Assembly (NCBI RefSeq): GCF_910592395.1
Contig: NC_088319.1
Coordinates: 186,001 to 250,000, forward strand
Direction: 5' to 3'
Source of the DNA: Lineus longissimus
Taxonomy: Eukaryota; Nemertea; Pilidiophora; Heteronemertea; Lineidae
DNA length: 64,000 bases
A model generated the notes under the pieces. The model was not told where the DNA came from. It did not search any database and was given only the letters and a program-made list of their open reading frames with translations. Below, one piece after another: positions 48,861 to 57,981 of the stretch. The translations under genes were made by a program, and so were the position numbers. Position 1 is the first letter of the stretch, and each line of letters begins with the position of its first letter.

Positions 48861-51506
48861 TCAAATCCTTTTATCACAACTTTCTCCACCCCAACCAGAG
48901 TAACACCGACATGTGTAGTCGTCAGACTTGACCATCCATGAAGACAACTGTCTGATTGTCCTCTGAAACAATGCATTGAACTCTAACTGAACACCACGAA
49001 GATACTCCACCATCGAGTCCTGATGCCAAGTGCGAAAATACAAATACCTCGAGGATGGTTCATCGGGCATTCCGATAGATTTAGATATCTTTGCAATTGA
49101 TTCAGACAAATCTAACAGCGCCATCAAATCCTTCCTCTGGCACCGTCCATGGTTACTGCACACCTTTTGACTGCACGTTCTTGTGTAGTTTGTGATGTTT
49201 TTTATGAATGGGCCTAGTGTCGTATTGAGGTAGGCCTGGAGGGCGATGCATTGGCTCTTGTTCGTAAAGTCGTTGTGGGATCCCCAAACAACAACACCAG
49301 AACTTCCGAAGTCTGCGGCCTGTTTGAAGGTCTTGATGAGGTCAGCCTGAAATGCAAACTTACTTGATAAAAGGGAGATGACAGACATGAGCCAAGTGGG
49401 CCAGATTAACCATCGCCAAGTTGCCGGTGGGAGTCTCTGGCATCTACTTGTGACAGTACTAGATCATCCATCTTTATCCTTGTATGAGAAATCAAGCCAG
49501 ACATCTCGAACCAACAACTGGACCTGATAGCTTTTGCTTATAAGCACCAGTGTGTTAAAATGTCTACCCCACCACAATGACACCTACATAAGACATCCTG
49601 AGGAAATCATGGGTTAATGTTTAATGCATATCCGACCCTGCTCACATTTTGTGTGCAGGGCCCAAATGTTGAACCACCCTGAAGAACTCCTACATGTACT
49701 TGCATAGGCAAAGGCCTACTCCCTGACAAATTCTCAAAATGGTTTCCGACCCATCCACATATCCTGAAAAAAAGACCATTCTCCCTTTTATTGAGAGTAA
49801 AACTTGTTGCCTGACATACCTCTGTGTAGAATTTACTTCTCTGATCAGTGTATCCGTAGGTCGAGTATAAAAACACCCCAGGGGCATGTGATGTGGTGTC
49901 ATTATATGCAATCCTGAAGCTCTCTTCTAAAGTTCCATAGATATAGCTGGCTGCATCCGGTATTGTAGTGGACAAATACACAGAAGGATAGAGGCTGGCA
50001 CTGGACCTGTACAACCAGGACATCCTGAAAGGAACTTTTAGTTATTTTGGGGGTATCTTATCATCATCTATGTCATTATACCTGTATCACACAGGATATT
50101 CCTTGACTTCAATTTAAAACTTTTCTGGGGGAGAACCCCTGTCAATACGAAAATAAAAGGTAGGTGAATATATTTCCGAGGTTGAAGTGCCCATTAGATG
50201 AGGATGCTACTCTTGCCGACAGAATAAAACGTTCCATTCATACATACTGGTCATTCCGTTCTCTGATGATTAAGTCGCAATGACTCTGCCCTACTTTGCG
50301 GTTGTAACAATAGGGGTAGTGATAATAGCCCCAGTGTCCTCCTGGGCGCACTGCTCTCGCCAATAGAAGGGTCGATTCCATGTATTTTCTGAAAGGAGTA
50401 TTTGAACTTCGCATGTTTACAAAATTCTTCACATACTTGAGGCACAATGCTTTGGGCACAGTGCTTTAGGCTGGGCTATTGCCGGAGCCATGAGCAGCTC
50501 ATCAGGTGGCTGGAGCTCATCCCCGATTGTTTAGCCCTGGCCTATCTCAGGTCAACTTTTCAGGCAAGCCTGCTACCCATTGCTTGGGCTGGGGCAAGCA
50601 ATGTTGGGTGAATGGTCTCGCCAAGGGTGACTGAGATGAAAAAGCAATGATCTTTCCGAGACTCAAAATTCGGATTAGGTCATTGTATAAATAATAATAT
50701 TACCTTGCAGCTGTATCAAATTGAATCTTGGCTTCGGCTACGAGTTGCGACTTGTTCCAAGTTGGATGCATTCTCTCCACAAGTTCGATTGATTTGTTTT
50801 TGTAGTTTGATCTCACACCAAAGTTGAATTCCCACAAGCCAAGCCACATCTCGAGGTCAATCACGGCAAGTCCCCCAAATGTCACATCTGGTATAAAGGA
50901 TCTGAAGTCCTTCTTACATTGTTCCAGATGTGCTGTCAAATTCCCAAGCTGAAATTGAAAAGTGATGTTAAAGTTTGGCAAAAGGATCTTAGTTCTTCCC
51001 CTTTTCTTTGATCGGTTCTTTTTTATCAGGTATGACACTCTTACATTATATACAAAGGCGTAAATTGTGTTAGGAAGTTAGAGTAATAAAGTAAAAAAAA
51101 ACAGAAGTGCAGTGAAAATACAGACTACCCTGAAGACAACTACCCTGAAGACAACTACCCTGAAGACAACTACCCTGAAGAAATGCTGCAGTGAGTACGC
51201 TACCTGGGGAAGCCCACCATTTACTGCTCTTCCATCTGGTAAAAAGAAAGGAAACTTCCCCAACTGGTAGTGGTAGAATATGGTCATGACATCCCCAATA
51301 AACTGATGGGCTGGGTTGACAGCTATGTCAAAGGCAGTCAGGTTCAGGAATACCCCATATTTTTTTAGGCATTTTTCACTGGGGGCGTTCCACACAGTTA
51401 GAAATGGATCATTTGGCAAAGGTGGGTCGTTGATTGCAAAGTTTTGAACTGAAGTACATAGAACTGTTTGTGCTAGACTTGTGAGAATGATCATAAGAAA
51501 TTTCAT
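48861..51506 (-). CDS. Secreted hyaluronidase, glycoside hydrolase family 56
   Basis: Cleaves beta-1,4 links in hyaluronan and chondroitin outside the cell. Five exons join in phase: 51204-51506, 50704-50948, 50248-50388, 49820-50024 and 48861-49346 (TGA), giving 459 residues, typical for the family. A signal peptide (MKFLMIILTSLAQTVLC) is followed by PFLTVWNAPSEKC. The catalytic D-x-E is D132-L-E134 within AVIDLEMWLGLWE; the family usually has DWE, so the middle Trp is replaced by Leu while both acids remain. GGHWGYYHYPYCYN and RNDQMSWLYRSSASLYPSVY are family signatures, as is GVVVWGS in exon 5. The tail has two Cys-rich stretches, CSQKVCSNHGRC and CRCYSGWGGESC, which pair as an EGF-like domain split by a long insert. 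Many NxT/S sites suggest glycosylation. Vertebrate sperm PH-20 and invertebrate tissue forms share this plan; which role applies cannot be told. Confidence 0.95.
51121..51183. repeat. 15 bp tandem repeat, 4 copies, hyaluronidase intron 1
   Basis: Unit TACCCTGAAGACAAC repeated 20-80 bp inside intron 1, next to its donor. Confidence 0.93.
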
Positions 51507-51597
51507 TTTGTGAAAAGGTGATTTTGAAGTGTTTTTCGTTATTAATTCAGGAAGCAGACAGATACAGGGACAGTGACCATGTTTTGATCATGTGACC

Positions 51598-51707
51598 AAA
51601 AAACTCCCTAATGAGACCTACAAATTTGGTCACATTACAAATTGCAATTTGTAATTTGTAATTTGTAATGTGACCAAATTTGTAGGTCTCATTAGGGAGT
51701 TTTTTTC
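51598..51707. repeat. Near-perfect 110 bp hairpin upstream of hyaluronidase
   Basis: Left arm AAAAACTCCCTAATGAGACC onward and right arm ending TCATTAGGGAGTTTTTTT are inverted copies over about 46 bp with essentially no mismatch. They flank a short loop made of AATTTGTAATTTGTA repeats. It starts 92 bp upstream of the hyaluronidase ATG, in its likely promoter or 5' UTR. A young MITE or a foldback formed in place are both possible. Confidence 0.92.
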
Positions 51708-53191
51708 GCATTTTTTTTAAGCGGCCAAGTCCTAACCGTAGTTTCTAAAAAATCATTGATTTCTTGGTCCTCACAGTATGCCAGTGTTGATTTCGTAGTT
51801 GTTTTGGCATAAATATATTTTTGAAGTTTCTAAAACCTAGAGTGCTACTCAATAAGCGGCTAACAAGAAACTACGCATTTTACTGTTGTTGCCGACGTAT
51901 GTGTACAATGAACTTGGGATGTGCGTCGGCCCCGTGTTGAAATGCCATCCAGTGCCGGTTGGCGCGTTTTTGGGTGTATACAATGCGAAGATCGAAGACC
52001 GCAGACCTGTACAAAACGCAGACCCATCTACAAAACGAAGACTCCTAGAGCCCGGGAATCCGTTAGTCACCCACTGTGAGCACAAGGTTGATGTGGTCGT
52101 CGTCTGCTATTTGTGCTAATACAGACGACTCACGAGCAGGAAGTAGTTTTTTTATGCATCGCGGTCGTGAGCTGAAATAAGAGGAATAGAATAGGAGAAA
52201 ATTATGAAGTTATGTATTTTTGGGGAATTTTTCCCCCCAACGTTTTGGGTGTGGCCACAGCATAGATATTTTTAAGAAGCCTCTCATAGCCCTCTGGGAT
52301 AGCGCTCCGCTGACTATGCTATCACCCAAAACATTTGAGTCCTGGGGTTCGTCATTTTAATGAAAAACTTCTTAAAATCCCTGAAAGTCTGTGCACGTAT
52401 TTCTCTTTTAACCATTATCATAATTGCTTGGAGGAGTCACGGTCCTCCTGGAAGCCATTTTTGTATGAGAAACCAACATATCTCATGCCCAAGTTGTCCC
52501 TTTAAAAAATCAGTGAAAGTCCGTGCATGTTTTTCAACCCTTATTATCATGTTTACTGATGTCCCAAACCAATGTTCATTAACCATTAAGTCCCTCTTTA
52601 TCTGTGTCGTGGTGTTCCCTCGGCATTTCCACCTGCCATCACTCGATGACGTCACCAGATCAATCGCCGTCTCGTTTGCGGCATTTCTCATTCGCTGAAC
52701 AGACACCTGCCATTGATACAGCCTGATGGCTGCTAGCTAGCTGATCGTGGTGGGAAAAAAACACGATTTGACCAGCCATAACTCTCAGCTAGACAGGCGG
52801 AGCAGCATAAGCTATCAATTCATCTGAGCGCACACAACGTACGCGAAAACGGACCACTTTCAATCGCTCGGTGCGCAAACTTGAACTTGAATTTAAAACA
52901 AAATTACCATGTGTGAATACTACTGGCTATAAATTTCAACAATCATGTTACGTCACGTAGACTCGTTTAAAAATACCACAAAAGCCAAGTTTCCGCGAAG
53001 TTATGTCACTTGTTGTCCGACTCCTGTTCATCCGACCGTGACCTCAGTATTTGACCAATCAGCTTTATATAGTGAGCATTTTCGTGTATGGGTCAATGAA
53101 TTTGATTGAAAATCACAATTTGAATAGATGAGTGGTTTGGTAACCTCTCTGACGTAACGTACTCAATACTGAATTTGGCTGTGCTCCTGGT
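51708..53191. other. Divergent intergenic region with dispersed-repeat character
   Basis: Open frames at 51849-52119 run on both strands and I recognise neither. AAAACGCAGACCCATCTACA AAACGAAGACTCC has the look of an old dispersed repeat, and CTGAAAGTCTGTGCAC at 52380 recurs as GTGAAAGTCCGTGCAT at 52513 and CTGAAAGTCTGTGCCC near 57064. It is the probable promoter region for the gene at 53192 (+) and for hyaluronidase (-). Confidence 0.5.
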
Positions 53192-55925
53192 ATGACAGAC
53201 CGGTTTTGGGAACACAAGCGTTCAGTTGTGTCGACGCCAAGTCGAAGCACTGGTTCAACATTGGTGAGTTCAGCCTGATTTCTCCACAACTTTTTCTCCC
53301 CAAATTTTGCGACTATTGTCTGATACAATGTACAGTCTTATCTTATCTTTTCATTTTCATTTCTTGCAGACGCCAGACACGTTGTCCTGTCTAGCACACC
53401 CATTGCTGCTCAACCGGTTTATCACAAGATACGACTTGAACACCACCATGGTGAGTAATTTTCTCTATCGAAACTTCCTTGATCGCACATACATGTATTC
53501 TTTTGAAACTTCTCATCTCTGCAGCAGTGGCGGATCCAGAAATTTGGGAAAGAAGCGGGGGGGGGCGCTGCCCCACCAATGAGAACTCATGATAGAGCCG
53601 AAGGTGCAATCCTGAAAATGAGGGGGAGGGTTCTTGAGGAGAGGTGCCCTAAAATATCAAAGAGGGATGACTCATGCGGGCCCCTGAATCTGCCACTGCT
53701 GTTCTGAATATTTCCACACTCGGCTCAGCTGACCTTTGAAAGGAGGACACTGTTAGCCCATACCCTATCTATGGTACTATATCGTTCTGGCAGCAGGAAA
53801 ATGAGACGCTCGGTCATGTCTGCCATGTTTTATGACGTCACACGCCACGTGCTTGGCCAATGTGTCACGTGCTCATAACACATTCTATCTCTGAACCAAT
53901 CGGCCCTTGATACTGTGACATGTGATATGTATGATGAGGACCTTGACCGGATCAGAAAGATAAGGCATACAATCGAAGTAGTTCAGAGACATTTACATGA
54001 AGACATGGCAGAAATTACCAATCGTCTCATTTCACCTCTGTGTGCTGCCAACTGTGCGACGATCGATGATCAATCGGAGATCGTTATGAAATGACCATGG
54101 TTTAGTGATAGGCCTACCCCCTCTTGTATTCAGTGGTATTAAATGGACAACTGTGGCATGATATATGGTGGTTTTTCCTACAAAAATGGCTTCCAGTAGA
54201 ACCGTGACTTCTCAGTCCAAACAGGAAAATTGAAATACATCATTGAACTGCAATAAACAGAGCACAAAAACTGGGTGTAACCTTAGGCCTGCCTGAATTT
54301 CACAGGTCATGTCCAAAACTGCCTCGCACACTGGCGAAAATCGTTATTTGAGATAAGTGGCGGCGCATGGTGACAAGTAGAGGTATTATCCTCCTGGCAA
54401 GGGAAATCCCACGCCCAGGTTGTCCCTTTAAAGCTGACATGCATGCATAAAAACCCTAACGGCCAAATTAGAAAAGGAAAGGATGAAGTGGCGAGGGTTC
54501 CGAGTTCGAACCCGCTCGGGGAATTTTTTTTCTTTTTTTCTACGTGACCTGTCTCGTCAATGAACTTGTGTTTGTGCAGTCAAGTGAGACCTGTCACTGG
54601 GTGTCTATCATGTTTCAAGTGCAGTTTGTCTTTTGGTGGTCGGCGTTTGTGTTTTCTATCTTTGTCGTTTGGGTTTTTATGCATGCATGTCAGCTTTAAG
54701 TATGTTTTCGCGTGGTGACGAAGATGATAAATGTAAATAATGACACCAGTGCATTGGCCCTGCGGTCACGTGGTGGCTTTCAAAGATGTCCTTGTGCCGT
54801 CGGTAGGAAGCTAAGTCTCTTTCGGGAGCAGTAATAATCTCGTCACCATTGAGTTTTACCTATAGCTCCTATACAAGTATAAAGATGGTTTGCGAAGATA
54901 AATTTCGGCCATTTTGTTACCATTTTAATATCTAACTATGCGCCTGCTTAATCGCCCGCCCGCGAATTTTTTTCCTGAACCTTTCGGGCAGTACAGTATA
55001 CATTTGTACACAGGTTCTCAGCCAATCAGAATCCGATAAATCCGTGTCGTCATCGGGGCGTCATCATGAAACTTAGAAGTAAGCTTGTATTGTATTGTGC
55101 TTGTTAATCAAATTTGAAGCATACAGTATCAAAATATACTGGAGGAAGACCATACACACGAGGCAGTATCGAAAGACAAGTCTCATTGCAGAGAAACATA
55201 TTCCTACTGGAGGAAGACCATTCACATGAGACAAGTCTCATTGTATATTCATGCTCAATATGATATCTGAAGGACTATCCCTTGGACCTTGGAGATGGGC
55301 TATTGTTATTGTCCTTTCTGTAGGTATGTTGCAGGCAGCAGAAATAACTAAAATATCTAAAATCTAAATAACAAGGGAAAAGAAACGCGTTATAAAAATA
55401 AAATATAAAGAGTAAAAAAGAAAAAGAAAAATGTTGTCCACAATCGGATTCGAACTCACGACCTTTGGATCGAACATCGTATTCTGCCATTTCTGACGAG
55501 CGCTCTACCAACTGCTCTAAAGTTTATAAGATTTCTGACGTCATGTATTTGTCGAAATCTGATTGGCTGAAAGTCCCTGTACAAATGTACACTATAGTGC
55601 CCAAAAGGTTCAGGGAAAAAAAATTCGCTACCCGCCCTTTTCAGATAGACAGTTAGCCCATCTATCATTTCGATCCATCTACCGTAGCTGTCATGGCCAA
55701 TACTTTTTCTTTCAGAAGCCCCGACGTCCTTTGAACTTTCAAGAAATGGTTGGGTTTGGTCAAGGGACTGGTATTGGATCTGATATATTATCATTGTTGT
55801 CACACCTTTTCGCTAAATATGAGGTCTTGAAAATGCTTGGTATTGCTCCTTGTGAGGTGTTACCCAACGTTAATGACGCCTGTCTGTATAAGTGGTACAT
55901 ACTTGACACCTATGGCGAAGGATGA
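53192..55925 (+). CDS. Predicted small gene of unknown function, 120 residues
   Basis: Three exons with good splice sites join in phase 0: 53192-53263, 53370-53450 and 55716-55925 (TGA). The product starts MTDRFWEHKRSVVSTPSRS, continues TPDTLSCLAHPLLLNRFITR, and the last exon reads KPRRPLNFQEMVGFGQGTG and ends KWYILDTYGEG. No signal peptide or membrane segment is evident; the centre of exon 3 (ILSLLSHLFAKYEVLKMLG) may be helical. I do not recognise the family. The 2.27 kb second intron contains a hAT-like MITE, a 29 bp-arm inverted repeat and a large foldback element. Support is the strong donors (TTG|GTGAGT, ATG|GTGAGT), the acceptors and phase agreement; an internal exon could be missing. 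Confidence 0.5.
53525..53698. mobile_element. hAT-like MITE, 174 bp
   Basis: The left end CAGTGGCGGATCCAGAAATT and the right end (inverse CAGTGGCAGATTCAGG) match the common hAT-type terminal motif CAGTGGCGGA. The interior is G-rich next to the left end (GGGGGGGGGCGCTGCCCC) with no coding content. Flanking eight-base target duplications are not clear. It lies in intron 2 of the small gene. Confidence 0.7.
54428..54699. mobile_element. 272 bp inverted-repeat element with B-box-like sequence
   Basis: Arms 54428-54456 and 54671-54699 are exact inverted copies of 29 bp (TTAAAGCTGACATGCATGCA and on). Inside lies GAGTTCGAACCCGCTCGGGG followed by a T-rich run, which looks like the 3' half of a tRNA with a B box, but no A-box half is visible. 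It may be a MITE that captured a tRNA-derived fragment. Confidence 0.65.
54955..55642. mobile_element. About 690 bp foldback element with long terminal inverted repeats
   Basis: The left arm (about 54955-55060) and right arm (about 55535-55642) are inverted, diverged copies over roughly 100 bp. Matching landmarks are GCGAATTTTTTT, CCTGAACCTTT, TACATTTGTACA and CAGCCAATCAGA. The interior has two copies of TACTGGAGGAAGACCAT (near 55138 and 55204) and, next to the right arm, a tRNA-like sequence on the minus strand. No transposase frame is present, so it is non-autonomous. It ends about 75 bp before exon 3 of the small gene. Confidence 0.75.
55435..55522 (-). mobile_element. tRNA-like sequence inside the foldback element
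   Basis: On the minus strand, GCAGTTGGTAGAGCGCTC supplies an A box and GAGTTCGAATCCGATTG a B box, followed by T-rich sequence. GAGC/GCTC can form a D stem, but the T stem does not pair and the spacing is long. It is therefore a tRNA-derived SINE remnant or pseudogene and not a working tRNA. Confidence 0.6.
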
Positions 55926-55930
55926 GCCAG

Positions 55931-56223
55931 TTATTTTCGAGTTTGTACTTTGGGTGCATCTCGTTCCTCGGGTTGCATTGCGCCCGCGACCCCATAGGAG
56001 TTCCTGGTCTTGTCTCTTCGCCCCCAACCCCGATAAACTCTATGTACCGTGAACGAATGCTCATCAGGTCGACAGTTATTTGACGACGTAAATCCATCCA
56101 TATTAACTGGCGCTGCGGCTGCGCTCAATAGACTCCGTTGGGGAGTCTGAGCCTGATAGGGTGTACCAGTCCAGCCGGTTATGTACGGTTGGTATGCTCT
56201 ATGATATGGATCTCCATCCACCT
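55931..56223 (-). CDS. Possible terminal exon of a minus-strand gene, weakly CIMIP2/FAM166-like
   Basis: An acceptor (CTGACAG at 56224 and above) opens a frame starting VDGDPYHRAYQPYITGWTG, through TPYQAQTPQRSLLS, ending DAPKVQTRK and TAA at 55931-55933. PYITGWTGTPYQ faintly recalls the PGYTG motif of FAM166 microtubule inner proteins; this is a weak guess. I could not place the preceding exon: the open stretch at 56320-56460 on the minus strand has a possible donor, but the phase does not fit well. The stop lies 5 bp from the stop of the plus-strand small gene. Confidence 0.35.
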
Positions 56224-56775
56224 GTCAGCTAGGGGCAGACCCCAGTGTCTCAACCCTGGGTCTCAGAGGCGGTAACTTCTAGTCAGGCAGCGCGCTATGT
56301 CTGGTTAGGCGACATGGGTTACCAGGAGCATCCACAGCCAAAATGGTTTGCACATGGAGGTCATCGCGACCGACTTGTGAGGGGGAAGAAGTGATGTCCA
56401 TGGCGGTTTCAAATTGATCTGACGACCCCCGCGTCTTCTGGACACGGAGGGGTTCATGTGGCCAAATGCTGTCAGCTAAATCCTATCGTTAGCATCGTTC
56501 GCGGTACATGGAAACCAAGGGCATGGAACCCTTTTTTGTCTTGGTTTAATTTCTCTGAGGATTTCAATGATGATATATATATCTAGATCCACAGGTATAG
56601 TCGGTACATGTGGCGGCTCGCCACATGAACATTTAAAAAAATTTAATTCGAGCATTGTTAAAAGTTATGAGAATAAATTTCTTCTTTGGACGTGTTTTAT
56701 TTTACCAGAATGACAATCAAAAAGTTTGTCACTGGAGAATTTCCCCATCCCCCACCCCAGCCCTAGAATATACAG

Positions 56776-57062
56776 ACTAATAGTATCTTTGGACTGTACT
56801 GGTAATATAGGTCGGTCACGAAAAATAAAATATATTTTGGACTGTACTGGTAATAGAGGTCAGTCACGAAGAATAGAATATGTATTGGACTGTACTGGTA
56901 ATATAGGTCAGTCGCGAAAAATGAAATATATATTGGACTGTACTGGTAATATAGGTCGGTCACGAAGAATAGAATGATATTGGACTGTACTGGTAATAGA
57001 GGTCAGTCAAAAAAAAGAAATATATATTGGACTGTACTGGTAATATAGGTCAGTCACGAAAA
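56776..57062. repeat. About 48-50 bp tandem repeat, 6 copies
   Basis: Each copy starts TTGGACTGTACTGGTAATA followed by TAGGTCAGTCACGAA and an A/T-rich spacer of variable length ending in TATAT. Variants include AGAGGTC and GTCGGTC. Confidence 0.93.
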
Positions 57063-57598
57063 TATCTGAAAGTCTGTGCCCCATTGTTGACGAATATAAT
57101 ATCGTGAGGACTTTATCAATAGTCACGGTCCCTGGCCCCTCCCACATAAAAATCATTAGCAAGGTCACTGCAGGCAATAGCTTCAGCATTGTTATTGTAT
57201 AAACATGTCTTAAACATTATAAACGGCCCTATTTGTGGGGTTACATTGGGTTCTTGCTGGGGTAATGATGTCCATGTCCGATTCTGCGTTTTGTGGACTT
57301 GTAAATCAGTCCAGCATTGACATTGCGTTTTGTGGACATGTAAGTCTGTCCCGCAGTACCAAGTTTCACCCCAGCAATTACCAATAAGACCTGCACGTGA
57401 CCTTAAAGTAAATAGCTATGCAAGTGTGGTCGAGACAAAACGCGATGTATGCACTGGAAGAAGGAAATCTTCGAAGAGTAGCTGGAACTGTCTGTCCAGC
57501 TCTCGTTTATGAAACAATAGGCGATTTGAAAGACGTCTCCTGAACAGATCGCCCATTGTTCAATGAAGCAGCAATCGAATTGTCTCCAATTTTTTCAG

Positions 57599-57710
57599 GT
57601 CGATTGCTCCATCCCGTGTGGTTTCGCTGTCCCGTCCCAAGAATCGAGCCAACGCGACCGAGGCCACTTCTGAGAGATTCAGGATGCCAGATTTGTGGAA
57701 CACAATTGAG
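57599..57710 (+). CDS. Putative coding exon of an unidentified plus-strand gene
   Basis: The segment is bounded by a strong acceptor (CCAATTTTTTCAG) and donor (GAG|GTAAATG). It is open in one frame, reading SIAPSRVVSLSRPKNRANAT and ending MPDLWNTIE. SRVVSLSRPK resembles the R-V-x-x-L-x-x-P-K repeats of THEG-type sperm microtubule proteins, but one short match is not enough. A phase-compatible terminal exon would be 58023-58043 (ASSQEP, TGA). I could not define the upstream exons. Confidence 0.4.
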
Positions 57711-57981
57711 GTAAATGAGATAAAATTCGATAAGCTGGCTACAGTTGATGAAATGAGGCTTTAGGTCCGTCATCATGTGACTGATATTGAGACAAACCCG
57801 AGGCAGGTTGACCACCATTGACTGACAATTCAATGTAATTGATTCATCTTATTAGTGCCAATGAGGCTGTCACAGACATAAACATGTGTATAGACATATT
57901 ACTGATATGCTATAATAGAAGATTTATAAAAAATACGTCATGAAAAATGATCAAATACTTCAATTTCTTAAATTGTATATT

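Noticed and set aside
51849-52119. Opposing frames of 77-78 codons upstream of hyaluronidase
   Set aside because: Both strands are open over the same stretch and it resembles dispersed-repeat DNA; no evidence favours either.
55435-55522. A functional tRNA gene on the minus strand
   Set aside because: A and B boxes are present, but the T stem does not pair and the length between the arms is wrong; it lies within a foldback element.
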